Shown: positions 26,840 through 36,810, numbered from the stretch's first letter. The stretch is 64,000 nt of DNA from an uncultured Saprospiraceae bacterium (GCA_937139495.1 CAKZQC010000031.1:1-64000), one strand, 5' to 3'. A program made the numbers and translations. The notes: generated by a model from the sequence alone, not told the origin.

Positions 26840-27794
26840 AGTTGACCAAGTCTTCTAGTGACTCTCTAGCAGGAGAGAGCGGAAAGGTTTTGAGTATCTC
26901 AAAAGCTTCTGCACGATATTGATACATCATATTGCGAGCATATTCTATACCGGGGCTATTGAGAACGAAGTCTGTTACTTCTTTTATTTTTTGAGGATTG
27001 GTATTTTGTCGTTTGATGATATTGATAATATAATCACGCTGTTTGGGGTCGGTATGGTGGAGGGCATGAATGAGCGGCAGCGTCATTTTTTTCTCCTGAA
27101 TATCGTTGCCTTGTGGTTTGCCTGCATCGCCATCACCAAAATCAAAAAGATCATCTCGAATTTGGAAGGCAATGCCGATTTTTTCGCCAAAATCATGCAG
27201 TTTTTGTATCAATTCCTTGTCGTTGGTGGTAGAGGCGGCACCTGCGGCACAAGCTGCAGCAATCAAGGAAGCCGTTTTTTTGCGAATAATCGTAAAATAG
27301 ACTTCTTCTTGAATATCTAGTCGTCTTGCTTTTTCTATTTGTAGCAATTCGCCTTCGCTCATTTCACGCACAGCGGTAGAAGTAATTTGCAACAAATGCA
27401 CCGCATCGTTTTCGAGCGACAACAAAAGCCCCTTGGAAAGCAAATAATCACCCACTAAAACCGCTATTTTATTGCCCCATAGGGCATTGAGCGAAAAGAA
27501 ACCACGGCGCTGCATGGAGTCATCGACTACGTCGTCGTGGGTGAGTGTGGCGGTGTGCAATAGCTCCACCAACGATGCCGCATTGTACGTCATGTCATTG
27601 ATTTCGCCACAGAGTTTGGCACTCAAAAAAATAAACATTGGGCGCATCTGTTTGCCCTTGCGTTTGACAATAAAATTAGTTACCTTATCGAGCAAGGGAA
27701 CTTCACTCTTCATGGCTTCCTTAAAACGATAATGAAATTCCTTAATTTCGTCATTGATAGGTGCCTGAATACTAGATAATGTTTTTGTGAGCAT
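26817..27794 (-). CDS. Trans-polyprenyl diphosphate synthase
   Basis: I choose the ATG at 27794 (325 residues, MLTKTLSSIQAPI) over one ten codons upstream because family homology starts there. The first aspartate-rich motif is DDVVD (87-91) and the second is DDLFD in FQIRDDLFDFGD. It condenses isopentenyl diphosphate with an allylic diphosphate to give the long-chain polyprenyl tail of menaquinone or a related quinone. Exact chain length is not determinable by eye. It is transcribed with the radical SAM gene, whose start it overlaps. Confidence 0.9.
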   Translation of the reverse strand: MLTKTLSSIQAPINDEIKEFHYRFKEAMKSEVPLLDKVTNFIVKRKGKQMRPMFIFLSAKLCGEINDMTYNAASLVELLHTATLTHDDVVDDSMQRRGFFSLNALWGNKIAVLVGDYLLSKGLLLSLENDAVHLLQITSTAVREMSEGELLQIEKARRLDIQEEVYFTIIRKKTASLIAAACAAGAASTTNDKELIQKLHDFGEKIGIAFQIRDDLFDFGDGDAGKPQGNDIQEKKMTLPLIHALHHTDPKQRDYIINIIKRQNTNPQKIKEVTDFVLNSPGIEYARNMMYQYRAEAFEILKTFPLSPARESLEDLVNYVTERKK

Positions 27795-27954
27795 AATACC
27801 GAAAACTTGAAGGGAATAATACAAATAGAGGTCAAAACAGCGAATAAGTTAATTACTTTCTGTACTCGTTCTAACACCTAAAACAAAAGATTAGTTACGA
27901 AATTAAGCAATAAAAAACAAATTTTCATTTTTTTCTGAAAATATAAAAAGATAT

Positions 27955-28818
27955 ATGTCAACTATAAAAAATGTCGTGTTGCAAGGTAGTAATAATCGCC
28001 CGTTTTTGGTCGATGCCTATGCTCCAGAAGAACAAGAGAATATACCTGTGGTTGTATTTTGTCATGGGTTCAAAGGGTTCAAAGATTGGGGACACTGGGA
28101 CGAGATTGCACAAGCGTTTGTCGCAGCAGGTTTTTGCTTTGTCAAATTCAATTTTTCGCACAACGGTACTACGATTGACCAGCCACTAGATTTTGCCGAC
28201 TTGGAGGCATTTGGGCAAAATAATTACAGCAAGGAACTAGCGGATACGGCTACCGTATTGGACTGGATTGCGACAAGCAAGATACTAGCGAACTGGTCAA
28301 TAGACCGCAATAATATCAGTATAATTGGGCATAGCCGAGGAGGACCAATTGCCTTGATAACGGCACTAGAACAGTCTGCTGTCCAGCAAGTTGTGACGTG
28401 GGCAGGTGTCAATGAGCTAGATTATGCTTGGCAAAAAGAGGGTTTTGATAGAGCGGCATGGAAAAAGGAGGGCGTGTACTATATTCGCAATGGCAGAACC
28501 AAGCAAGAGATGCCACAGTATTACCAGTTGTACGAAGATTATATGGTCAATAGTAGTCGTTTTTCGATACAGCAAGTACTATCCAAATTGATTAAGCCCT
28601 ATTTGATATTGCATGGCGATGCTGACCCTGCTGTTTCGGTGGCTGCTGCCCAATACTTGAAATCAAATTGTGCTGCTGCAATACTTGAAGTATTGGCAAA
28701 TGCAGACCACGTTTTTGGAGGTAAACACCCTTACGAATCGACCAAGTTACCAGCCGATAGCAAAGCCTTGGTTGACAAAACAATTGACTTCTTGAAAACA
28801 AGTTCAAAAAACACTTAA
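27955..28818 (+). CDS. Alpha/beta hydrolase
   Basis: The 287-residue cytosolic protein has the alpha/beta hydrolase layout: oxyanion region VFCHGFKGFKDW, nucleophile elbow GHSRGG with Ser127, a candidate acid Asp in LILHGDADP, and a final His in NADHVFGG. It should act as an esterase or peptidase-like hydrolase; dienelactone-hydrolase-type relatives exist. The substrate is unknown. It is divergent from the polyprenyl synthetase gene and upstream of mreB, with no visible functional link to either. Confidence 0.85.
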   Translation: MSTIKNVVLQGSNNRPFLVDAYAPEEQENIPVVVFCHGFKGFKDWGHWDEIAQAFVAAGFCFVKFNFSHNGTTIDQPLDFADLEAFGQNNYSKELADTATVLDWIATSKILANWSIDRNNISIIGHSRGGPIALITALEQSAVQQVVTWAGVNELDYAWQKEGFDRAAWKKEGVYYIRNGRTKQEMPQYYQLYEDYMVNSSRFSIQQVLSKLIKPYLILHGDADPAVSVAAAQYLKSNCAAAILEVLANADHVFGGKHPYESTKLPADSKALVDKTIDFLKTSSKNT

Positions 28819-28858
28819 ATTAGAAAGTTATTTTTCTAGTATTTCAAATATAAAGCCT

Positions 28859-28866
28859 TAACTTTG
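28859..28866 (+). promoter_or_regulatory. Candidate -7 element upstream of mreB
   Basis: TAACTTTG matches TAnnTTTG. The -33 position has a T-rich run but no clear TTG. The predicted leader is about 160 bases. Confidence 0.35.
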
Positions 28867-29034
28867 GAAATATTCCAAAAGGTATAGAAACAAGTAGTTA
28901 CAGATAGCTAAAAAGTGAGCAAAATGTTTGTGATTGAGGCTATAATAGAAAACAAATTGGTTGGAGTACATGTATTTGGGATAACTTAGCGAAATAACCA
29001 TTTTTTAGGATATATAAAAATACAATTTAATAGA

Positions 29035-30069
29035 ATGAAAAACTTCTTTAAATTTTTTACACAAGAGGTAGCGATTGATTTGGGTACCGCCAATACGCTA
29101 ATCATCTGTGATGATCAAGTAATAGTAGATGAACCGTCGATAGTAGCTGTCAAGCGCGACACCAACGAGGTGATTGCGGTTGGTATCAAGGCGATGATGA
29201 TGCACGAGAAGACCCACCAAATGATTAAGACAATTCGTCCGCTCAAAGATGGTGTTATTGCCGATTTTGAAGCAGCCGAACGTATGATACAAGGTATGAT
29301 AGACATGATTCCTGACCGCAGGAAATTGTTTAGAAATATGTGTATGGTGATTTGTATTCCATCAGGTATTACAGAAGTAGAAAAAAGAGCAGTTTTTGAT
29401 TCAGCAGAACATGTTGGTTCTCGCGAGACGTATCTTATCCATGAACCAATGGCAGCTGCCTTGGGTATCGGACTAGATGTAACCGAACCAATCGGAAACA
29501 TGATTATCGATATAGGAGGAGGAACGACCGAGATTGCTGTTATTGCGTTGGCAGGTATCGTTTGTGACCAATCTATTCGTACGGCAGGCGATGAGTTTAC
29601 GCTCGATATTATGAACTATATGCGTCGTCAGCACAACTTGTTGATTGGTGAGCGTACTTCAGAGCAAATAAAAATTCATGTTGGTGCCGCTATGCGTGAG
29701 TTGGAACACCCACCAGAAGATTACGCTGTCAATGGACGTGATTTGATGACGGGTATTCCCAAACAAATTATGGTTTCCTCTTCGGAAATTAGCGACAGCC
29801 TCGACAAATCTATTTCCAAAATAGAAGATGCGATTCTGAAAGCCCTAGAAAATACACCACCAGAGTTGGCTGCCGATATTTACCAAACAGGTTTGTACTT
29901 AACTGGTGGCGGAGCATTGTTGAGAGGATTGGATAAGCGAATAGCTGCCAAAACGAAACTTCCTGTACACATTGCAGAAGATCCACTAAGAGCCGTAGTA
30001 AGAGGTACAGGTATTGCGCTCAAAAACAGACAAAAATATTCGTTCTTGATTACCGCCAAAAACTTTTAA
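29035..30069 (+). CDS. mreB: Rod-shape-determining actin homolog MreB
   Basis: The 344 residues are a full-length MreB: phosphate-1 loop VAIDLGTANTLI, phosphate-2 loop IIDIGGGTTEIAVIAL, and the adenosine motif LTGGGALLRGLD. MreB forms membrane-associated filaments that position the cell-wall elongation complex. It heads the cluster mreB, mreC, mreD, mrdA, rodA, but a strong hairpin separates it from mreC, so it is probably expressed at a higher level than the rest. The organism should therefore be a rod or filament former. Confidence 0.97.
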   Translation: MKNFFKFFTQEVAIDLGTANTLIICDDQVIVDEPSIVAVKRDTNEVIAVGIKAMMMHEKTHQMIKTIRPLKDGVIADFEAAERMIQGMIDMIPDRRKLFRNMCMVICIPSGITEVEKRAVFDSAEHVGSRETYLIHEPMAAALGIGLDVTEPIGNMIIDIGGGTTEIAVIALAGIVCDQSIRTAGDEFTLDIMNYMRRQHNLLIGERTSEQIKIHVGAAMRELEHPPEDYAVNGRDLMTGIPKQIMVSSSEISDSLDKSISKIEDAILKALENTPPELAADIYQTGLYLTGGGALLRGLDKRIAAKTKLPVHIAEDPLRAVVRGTGIALKNRQKYSFLITAKNF

Positions 30070-30117
30070 TCTATCTAGTTTAGATATTAGCGGGTATTAC
30101 GAATAATAATTAATGTT

Positions 30118-30150
30118 GCCGAGCCTACTCCCACAAAAAGTAGGCTCGGC
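30118..30150 (+). terminator. Terminator/attenuator between mreB and mreC
   Basis: The 12-base arms GCCGAGCCTACT (30118-30129) and AGTAGGCTCGGC (30139-30150) enclose a 9-base loop and are followed by AATTTTATTTTT. Read-through would feed mreC to rodA. Confidence 0.85.
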
Positions 30151-30244
30151 AATTTTATTTTTAGAAAACTTGTATTAATTTTTCCTTCCTTCATAGTATT
30201 CCATTTTAGATATGCTCTTAGATGGAGTGGCTCATTACTTTTTC

Positions 30245-31084
30245 ATGCAGCGTATATTTTTATTTCTATTAAAATACAATGGCGTATTTGTGTTTATTTT
30301 ACTACAAATAATCTCGCTGTCGTATTATTTTACTCGCAACCAAACGGACAACAAAATGACTTTTGTTAGCTCCGCCAATGGACTAATTGGAGGGTTGTAT
30401 GAGTCCACCAATAGAGTATCGAGATACTGGAACCTATCGGCAGTCAACGACAGTTTGGCAAGAGAAAATGCGAACCTCAAAATGCAGTTGCCAAGTTCCA
30501 AGTTTTCGTCGTTGGTCAACCCTATCACGGTCGAGGATACGACTCTACAGCAGAAGTACGAATACCTCGAAGCCAAAGTGATTAATAATACAATACATCG
30601 CCCGCACAATTATATTACCATCAATAGAGGTAGCCAACAAGGAGTCCGTAACAACGCCGCTGTTATCAATGCGCAAGGCAATGGCATAGTAGGGGTTGTA
30701 CACCGAGTTGGTCGAAATTATTCTATCGTCATGTCAGTGCTCAATATTGATATACGAGTGAGTTCCAAAATAGTGCGCAATAATTATTTTGGCTCACTGC
30801 TATGGGACGGACATAATTCTGCTAGAGTAGAACTGCAATCTATCCCCAAACATGCTGATATTGTTGTCGGTGATACCGTAGTCACGAGTGGCTATTCGAC
30901 GGTATTTCCAGAGGGTATTTTGATTGGTACCGTCGATTCGTTTTATGTCCCTTCGGGACTTAATTTCTATAACATAGAAGTAGATCTAATCAATGACCTC
31001 AATGCTGTGCGATATGTATATGTAATCAACGATTTGCTCAAAGAAGAAAAAATAAAATTAGAAGAGGAGGTGGCAAATGAATAG
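30245..31084 (+). CDS. mreC: Rod-shape-determining protein MreC
   Basis: The ATG at 30245 (279 residues, MQRIFLFLLKYNGVFVFILL) fits the usual short basic N-terminus before the single membrane segment better than an ATG 11 codons upstream. A coiled-coil stretch (VNDSLARENANLKMQL) and two beta-barrel domains (NYITINRGSQQGV, GDTVVTSGYSTVFPEGILIG) follow, as in MreC. It is a periplasmic scaffold linking MreB/MreD to PBP2. It overlaps mreD by eight bases. Confidence 0.93.
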   Translation: MQRIFLFLLKYNGVFVFILLQIISLSYYFTRNQTDNKMTFVSSANGLIGGLYESTNRVSRYWNLSAVNDSLARENANLKMQLPSSKFSSLVNPITVEDTTLQQKYEYLEAKVINNTIHRPHNYITINRGSQQGVRNNAAVINAQGNGIVGVVHRVGRNYSIVMSVLNIDIRVSSKIVRNNYFGSLLWDGHNSARVELQSIPKHADIVVGDTVVTSGYSTVFPEGILIGTVDSFYVPSGLNFYNIEVDLINDLNAVRYVYVINDLLKEEKIKLEEEVANE

Positions 31085-31580
31085 TAGTTTAATTAGATCG
31101 AATATCATACGATTTATCGTATTTGTACTTATACAAGGCGTTGTCCTCAAGGGGGTGAATATTCCCAATATAGATATACTACTTTATCCACTCTTTGTAC
31201 TGATGTTGCCCTTAGGTATGGCAGACGGCTTATTGTTATTGGCTTGTTTTGCCATAGGAATGAGTGTAGATGCTTTTTATGGTACGATGGGGCTGCATGC
31301 TTCTGGTGCGTTGTTTATGGGCGGCATTCGGAAGTTTGTTTTGGCGTTCTTGGAACCTAGAGGCGGCTATGACGCAGGCAAGGCGCTGACGAAAGCGAAT
31401 TTTGGCGTTGCATGGTTCATTAAGTACGCTGGTATCCTGCTATTTTTGCATACCTTTTGGGTTTCTTTATTAGAATATTTGCAATTTTCTTGGCTGTTAG
31501 GTGTTAGGATAATAGTGGTCTTTGCCATATCCCTTTTGCTAGCAGTAGTCTATCAATTTATTTTCAATCCTAAGGAATAA
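31077..31580 (+). CDS. mreD: Rod-shape-determining membrane protein MreD
   Basis: The 167-residue hydrophobic protein has about five membrane segments and sits exactly in the MreD position, overlapping mreC and lying five bases before mrdA. MreD sequences are poorly conserved, so the call rests on size, hydropathy and context. It is an inner-membrane partner of MreC in the elongation complex. Confidence 0.9.
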   Translation: MNSSLIRSNIIRFIVFVLIQGVVLKGVNIPNIDILLYPLFVLMLPLGMADGLLLLACFAIGMSVDAFYGTMGLHASGALFMGGIRKFVLAFLEPRGGYDAGKALTKANFGVAWFIKYAGILLFLHTFWVSLLEYLQFSWLLGVRIIVVFAISLLLAVVYQFIFNPKE

Positions 31581-31585
31581 TCTAG

Positions 31586-33457
31586 ATGCAAAACATATAT
31601 CAAGAAAGAGAAAAAATTTTAAAAGGAGTATTTGCAGTAGTTGCGATTATGCTCCTGTTTACGTGCTTTCGACTGCAGGTCGTGGATACCTCGTACCAGC
31701 AGCAGCACAGTTATCGCCAAGCGGTTGTATTGTACCCTTCGAGGGGAGCTATCAAGGATAGGAACGGCAAACTATTGGTGGTCAATGAAGCGATGTATGA
31801 CCTCAAAGCGACCTACAACACCATCAAAAAAAATGATATAGATACAGCGGCATTGTGCCAACTACTAGAAATATCAGATAGCACTTTTTTGGCAAATCTC
31901 AACAAGGATTTTCGCAAGAAAGAATTTTCAGAAAAAAAACCATATACCTTTCTCTCTCAAATATCTGCCAATAAATTTGCTCCGCTCGAAGAGCAGCTGT
32001 ATCGCTTCCCAGGGTTTGAGAGTACCCGCAAGAGTGTGCGCGGTTATCCGCATCATGTAGGGGCACACATGCTCGGCTATATTAGCGAAGCTAATTCCAA
32101 GCAAATCAAAAAATCAAATGGCGAGTATAAGCGGGGTGATTATTTGGGTACAAGTGGACTTGAATTGTATTACGAGTCCGAGCTCAAAGGTATCAAGGGG
32201 GTAGAGCATGTCCTCAAAGATAAATGGGGCAAGCGACAGGGCAGTTATAAGGAAGGAGAATTGGATATAGCTGCTAAGTCAGGCTATGATTTGGTTACTT
32301 CTATCGACTTGGAACTGCAAGAATATGGCGAAAAATTGATGCAAAATAAAATAGGGGCTATTGTAGCAATAGAACCTAGCACAGGAGAAATCTTGGCGAT
32401 GGTCAGTGCACCGAGCTACGACCCTGAGATATTGGCAGTCAATAAGGACAGACAAAAAGCCTACAAAGGATTGAGCCAAGATTCGTTAACTCCACTTTTC
32501 AATAGAGCCTTGATGGCTCAATATCCTCCAGGGTCGATATTCAAGCCTGTACTGTCGGCAATAGCACTGCAAGAAGGAATTTTGACACCTGATAGAGGCA
32601 TGGCTTGTCGAGGTGGATTTATTTATGGTGGTTTACGAGTCGGTTGTCACGGACATGCACCAATTAGTACAGTTGGCAATGCCATACAGTATTCTTGTAA
32701 TAATTATTACTGTCAGGCATTTAGGGAGTTGGTGAATATTTATGGTTTTTATTATCCCGAAAAGGGAATGGATAGACTGGCTGACCACCTTCATGCTTGG
32801 GGCTTGGGGGATAAGCTAGGTGTAGATTTGCCGAACGAGGCAAGAGGACACGTTCCCACGGCTGATTATTACAACAGAAAACATGGTGCAGGTAATTGGA
32901 AGTTCTCAACGGCAGTATCGGTTGGTATTGGTCAAGGAGAGCTAGAAATTACGCCTGTACAGATGGCAAATATGGCTTGTATCATTGCCAATAGAGGACA
33001 TTATTACATACCGCACTTTGCCAAACAGCTCAAGGGAGATACCTCTAATGTACTACAAAAATACCGAGAAAAACAATATACCAAAGTACACCCTCGCCAT
33101 TTTGAGCCAGTCGTCAAAGGTATGGCAGATGTAATGACCGCAGGGACAGGACGCCGCTCTATGATTAGCGATATTGTATTGTGTGGCAAAACAGGAACCG
33201 TAGAAAACTCTAAAGGAAAAGATCACTCGACGTTCATCGCTTTTGCCCCTAGAGACAATCCCAAGATTGCGATAGCAGTATATGTCGAAAACGGAGGATT
33301 TGGTTCTACCTATGGTGGTCCAATTTCTAGTTTGATGATCGAAAAGTTTCTGCGTGGTCACATAGAAGGCAAGCAGCGTCTAGCACTCGAAAAATTTATA
33401 CTCAACGCAGATTTAGTCAATAAGCCTAAACCAAAACCAACCCCTGCAACTAATTAA
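31586..33457 (+). CDS. mrdA: Penicillin-binding protein 2 (elongasome transpeptidase)
   Basis: The 623 residues comprise a cytoplasmic tip, one membrane segment (about 12-30), a pedestal domain with RGAIKDRNGKLL, and a transpeptidase domain. Active-site motifs are SIFK (Ser317, Lys320), SCN (Ser370) and KTG (Lys535). It cross-links peptidoglycan during elongation together with RodA, whose gene starts two bases after its stop. Confidence 0.96.
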   Translation: MQNIYQEREKILKGVFAVVAIMLLFTCFRLQVVDTSYQQQHSYRQAVVLYPSRGAIKDRNGKLLVVNEAMYDLKATYNTIKKNDIDTAALCQLLEISDSTFLANLNKDFRKKEFSEKKPYTFLSQISANKFAPLEEQLYRFPGFESTRKSVRGYPHHVGAHMLGYISEANSKQIKKSNGEYKRGDYLGTSGLELYYESELKGIKGVEHVLKDKWGKRQGSYKEGELDIAAKSGYDLVTSIDLELQEYGEKLMQNKIGAIVAIEPSTGEILAMVSAPSYDPEILAVNKDRQKAYKGLSQDSLTPLFNRALMAQYPPGSIFKPVLSAIALQEGILTPDRGMACRGGFIYGGLRVGCHGHAPISTVGNAIQYSCNNYYCQAFRELVNIYGFYYPEKGMDRLADHLHAWGLGDKLGVDLPNEARGHVPTADYYNRKHGAGNWKFSTAVSVGIGQGELEITPVQMANMACIIANRGHYYIPHFAKQLKGDTSNVLQKYREKQYTKVHPRHFEPVVKGMADVMTAGTGRRSMISDIVLCGKTGTVENSKGKDHSTFIAFAPRDNPKIAIAVYVENGGFGSTYGGPISSLMIEKFLRGHIEGKQRLALEKFILNADLVNKPKPKPTPATN

Positions 33458-33459
33458 TT

Positions 33460-34875
33460 ATGAGACAAAGAGGAGATTCCGAACTGGGCGGATATGATTG
33501 GATTACGATTGCCCTATGGGCCATACTAGTATGCTGTGGCTGGACAATGATCTTTGCCTCTGGCTACTTGGACCAAGATTCATTTACGCAGCTTTGGGAT
33601 TTAGACAAAAACTACGGCAAGCAATTGCTTTGGATAGGAGTAAGTATCGCATTAATTGGATTCGTACAGCTGATAGAAGTAAAGTTCTACGAGGCTTTTA
33701 CGCCCATTTTTTATGGCTTGATGGCACTGGCATTGATTGGGGTATTGTTCACAACGGCAATAAACGGGGCAACCTCCTGGTATTCTATTGGCAGCTTTCG
33801 GCTACAGCCGTCAGAGTTTGCCAAAGTAACAACCGCACTCATGCTAGCCTACTTTTTGAGCTTGCCCAACAACAAAAACCTTTCGCTGAACGCAAAGCTT
33901 CAAGCAGTCGGTATCTTGCTGTTGCCTGCGGGTTTGGTACTCATGCAAGGTGATGCAGGTTCTACACTAGTCTATTTTTCGCTGTTTTTGGTGCTATTTC
34001 TGGCTGGAATGGATGCGTGGCTCTATGCTTTAGGCTTGGTGGTTGCTGCCTTATCTATCGGAGCATTGCTATACGATACGACTTGGTGGTTGGTCAATGG
34101 GGTTATCATTCTAGCGAGTGCTTTTTTACTGAACACATGGCGGCATGATATGACATGGCTAGGGCTGTTTTTGGTGCAATGTTTAGGCTCGTATTTTTTA
34201 TTTACAGAAGATACCTTTGTCCTAATTACAGCAGTTAATGGAGTGATATTGGCAGGGCTAATGCTAGTTAATATTGGTATCAAAAACGTACAATCTACTT
34301 TAGGTACTGTGGTTGTCGCCGCTACTTCTATTTTGTATGCCTCTTCGGTCAATTATATTTTCAATAATGTATTGCGCAGACACCAACAAGAACGAATATG
34401 GGTGTGGCTACGCCCCGAAAAATGTGACCCGCTTGGACCGCTGTATAACTTAGAGCAATCCAAATTTGCGATTGGTTCAGGTGGTTGGACTGGCAAGGGA
34501 TTTTTGCAAGGCGAGCGTACCAAGCTAGATTATGTACCCGAACAATCGACCGATTTTATCTTCTGTACGGTTGGAGAGGAATGGGGCTATTTGGGGACTT
34601 CTTTTGTCATCTTGGTCTTTTTTGGGCTGATTTTTCGCATCTTTCAGTTAGCTAATCGCCAACGCTCCAACTTCGCACAATTCTATGCCTATTGTGTAGC
34701 AGCAATTCTATTTTTCCATGTATTTATCAATATAGGAATGACCATTGGGTTAGTTCCAGTCATTGGTATTCCGCTGCCTTTTATTAGTTATGGAGGGTCT
34801 TCCCTCATGTCTTTTTCTATACTCATGGGTATTTTGATTAAGCTGGACAGTGGTCGTCTTTCTACCTTCCGATAA
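33460..34875 (+). CDS. rodA: Rod-shape-determining glycosyltransferase RodA
   Basis: The 471-residue SEDS-family membrane protein polymerises lipid II into glycan strands. Recognisable features are FRLQPSEFAKVTTALMLAYF, GDAGSTLVYF, the long periplasmic loop with SGGWTGKGFLQGERTKLDYVPE, and the last helices with GIPLPFISYGGSSLMS. It is longer than proteobacterial RodA because of an extra hydrophobic stretch of about 90 residues in the middle, which I take as a lineage feature. It is the last gene of the mre cluster. Confidence 0.95.
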   Translation: MRQRGDSELGGYDWITIALWAILVCCGWTMIFASGYLDQDSFTQLWDLDKNYGKQLLWIGVSIALIGFVQLIEVKFYEAFTPIFYGLMALALIGVLFTTAINGATSWYSIGSFRLQPSEFAKVTTALMLAYFLSLPNNKNLSLNAKLQAVGILLLPAGLVLMQGDAGSTLVYFSLFLVLFLAGMDAWLYALGLVVAALSIGALLYDTTWWLVNGVIILASAFLLNTWRHDMTWLGLFLVQCLGSYFLFTEDTFVLITAVNGVILAGLMLVNIGIKNVQSTLGTVVVAATSILYASSVNYIFNNVLRRHQQERIWVWLRPEKCDPLGPLYNLEQSKFAIGSGGWTGKGFLQGERTKLDYVPEQSTDFIFCTVGEEWGYLGTSFVILVFFGLIFRIFQLANRQRSNFAQFYAYCVAAILFFHVFINIGMTIGLVPVIGIPLPFISYGGSSLMSFSILMGILIKLDSGRLSTFR

Positions 34876-35052
34876 GACTGCGAAATCAAGACCTAGATAC
34901 GCTCTTAGCTAGACTCACTTGTATATATTTTAACAGGACAAATATTTGAACTTGGAACTTATCGACCATTCTGCTAGTTATTGATTTATTGCATAACCTC
35001 TATTGAACACCCACATTGTCTAATAGTTGGAAACAAAATAAATCAGAAAAGT

Positions 35053-35523
35053 ATGAAATGGCGTAGATTAAATGGTAGTAGGATTCTGTTGCCCATCAAG
35101 GAGGCTGTTCAGAAAACTATTCAGAAAGAATTGGATTTGGGCAACAAGCTGACGATATGTATTGGCACTGACTCGCAAGTGCGAGGAGCCGATACTGTTT
35201 TTGCGACGGTTATTGTGTTCTTGCGAGATGGCAAGGGTGGGTTCATGTTCATTAGTACCGAAACAGACCAGCAGCAACGCTCTATCCGAGAACGTATGAT
35301 TACAGAAGTAGCACGTTCGGTGACATTAGCCTACGAGCTATCGGACGTTTGGAACGAGTTTGATATTGATTTGGAAATTCATGCAGATATCAACACTGAT
35401 GCGACTTTCAAGTCGAATGTAGCACTCAAAGAAGCGATGGGTTATATCAAAGGTATGGGTTATACCTTCAAAGCCAAACCTAACGCCTTTGCGAGTTCGA
35501 GCTGTGCCGATAAGGTCTGCTAG
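35053..35523 (+). CDS. YkuK-like RNase H-fold protein (DUF458 family)
   Basis: I use the ATG at 35053 (156 residues, MKWRRLNGSRI); the open frame extends 24 codons upstream but that part is unlike the family. The sequence TICIGTDSQVRGADTVFATVIV has the RNase H-like first strand with the Asp of GTDSQ; EIHADINTDATFKSN supplies further acidic residues. The fold is predicted; nuclease activity is not established. It ends at a strong terminator at 35542-35577. Confidence 0.75.
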   Translation: MKWRRLNGSRILLPIKEAVQKTIQKELDLGNKLTICIGTDSQVRGADTVFATVIVFLRDGKGGFMFISTETDQQQRSIRERMITEVARSVTLAYELSDVWNEFDIDLEIHADINTDATFKSNVALKEAMGYIKGMGYTFKAKPNAFASSSCADKVC

Positions 35524-35541
35524 ATTAGCAATATATCATAT

Positions 35542-35577
35542 AGAAGAGCCTATCTGTGGAAACAGATAGGCTCTTCT
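35542..35577. terminator. Strong hairpin terminator
   Basis: The 16-base arms AGAAGAGCCTATCTGT (35542-35557) and ACAGATAGGCTCTTCT (35562-35577) close a GGAA loop and are followed by TCTTTT. It lies between convergent genes and can serve both. Confidence 0.85.
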
Positions 35578-35608
35578 TCTTTTGGAGGGTAGCAGTTTTC
35601 TGGAATAA

Positions 35609-36073
35609 TTAATTATCCTGCGGTTTCATTTGCTCGAACAGCGGGCGAGTGTCTTCTGCTATTACAGGAGATTTATATACTTTGTCCTTCGCAAAAAAGA
35701 AGCTGATGAAACGAACAATGGCATAGAGCAATGGAAATGCAACAGCAAGACCATAATACCACCAAAACTTTTCCTCCATATTGGGCAAATAGAGCGGCAA
35801 TGTTTCGTACAAACCATAAGCGTACAGCAAGAACATTGCTACCCAAATTGCCAACATGGTGACAATCATTAGTATTCGTCCGACAGACCAAGCAATAGCC
35901 GCTAAGTCGCCTTCTTTTTTGTGCCGCTGACTAGCCCAATTCAGTAGGCGAGTTCGCCCATAAAGCAGTATAGGCATTGGGAAATAATTGAACGCAAAAG
36001 CCATCACTAAATAGAAGCCACCTGCACCGCAGATGCCCAATAACAAGGCTTTGGTAATGTAGATAATATCCAT
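35609..36073 (-). CDS. Membrane protein of unknown function
   Basis: The 154 residues contain about four membrane segments: near 7-27 (LLLGICGAGGFYLVMAFAF), 62-92, and 105-127. A basic loop RTRLLNWASQRHKKEG lies between the first and second. No enzyme motif is seen. The C-terminal tail is soluble. It is a single minus-strand gene, convergent with the YkuK-like gene. Confidence 0.6.
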   Translation of the reverse strand: MDIIYITKALLLGICGAGGFYLVMAFAFNYFPMPILLYGRTRLLNWASQRHKKEGDLAAIAWSVGRILMIVTMLAIWVAMFLLYAYGLYETLPLYLPNMEEKFWWYYGLAVAFPLLYAIVRFISFFFAKDKVYKSPVIAEDTRPLFEQMKPQDN

Positions 36074-36246
36074 TGGTAATATTTAGATTGAAAGGGCAGA
36101 TAAACCGTGCTGACAAATGCTATATTTAGTAGCGGTCAAAGGAGTAAGGTTCAAAAATAGTAATTTGTTGGGATAGGTAATAGTAGATAGCTACAAAAAA
36201 TGACGGAATAACAAAGATATTACACTTTTTTTCTATCTTTAATACC

Positions 36247-36708
36247 ATGGAAAAGCTACAAAAATTATTGCAAGATAAAGAAAATGCAAGCTGGGAAATT
36301 GGTTTTCGAGATTATGTCCATACAGGCAAAGTTGCGATTGATGACTTTCTGTGGGAATGGTTGTATGAACGAATAGAATGGCCAGACGAAGACTTTAGCG
36401 TTTTTAGTAAAGATAATATTTATGTCCAAACCAATTTTTTGGGTGTCAATATTGTTATTCGTACAGGGGACGAGAGTCAACGCCGATTTGTACATACGGC
36501 TATGTTTGTATCCAATGCCTATCACCCTGATTTTGAAGTAACGGCAAAAGTGACGGAGGCGGAATGGCGATTTCCATCGGTAGGCAATCCTTACATAGAT
36601 GCACCCAATTATCGTTGGTGGGAACAGCTACTTTTTTGCAAACTTCTTCGATTGACTTTTGAGGACGAGCGTGGTTTAGATTTCTTGATTGAGCAAATTC
36701 GACGCTAG
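36247..36708 (+). CDS. Conserved-looking cytosolic protein of unknown function
   Basis: The 153 residues are soluble and rich in aromatic and acidic residues (DDFLWEWLYERIEWPDED, PNYRWWEQLLFCKLLRL). There is no signal peptide or membrane segment. Codon use looks normal for a gene, and it ends just before a hairpin terminator. I do not recognise a family. Confidence 0.6.
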   Translation: MEKLQKLLQDKENASWEIGFRDYVHTGKVAIDDFLWEWLYERIEWPDEDFSVFSKDNIYVQTNFLGVNIVIRTGDESQRRFVHTAMFVSNAYHPDFEVTAKVTEAEWRFPSVGNPYIDAPNYRWWEQLLFCKLLRLTFEDERGLDFLIEQIRR

Positions 36709-36741
36709 TCACCCAATAGAATTAGACCTGTTCTTATTCCA

Positions 36742-36787
36742 AAAAAAACCTTCTAAGAATCGTATTGATTTCTTAGAAGGTTTTTTT
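36742..36787. terminator. Bidirectional hairpin terminator
   Basis: AAAAAAACCTTCTAAGAA (36742-36759) pairs with TTCTTAGAAGGTTTTTTT (36770-36787) over a ten-base loop. It lies between convergent genes 36247-36708 and 36811-37785. Confidence 0.9.
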
Positions 36788-36810
36788 GTAGTATTGGCGA
36801 TAGCTTATTT

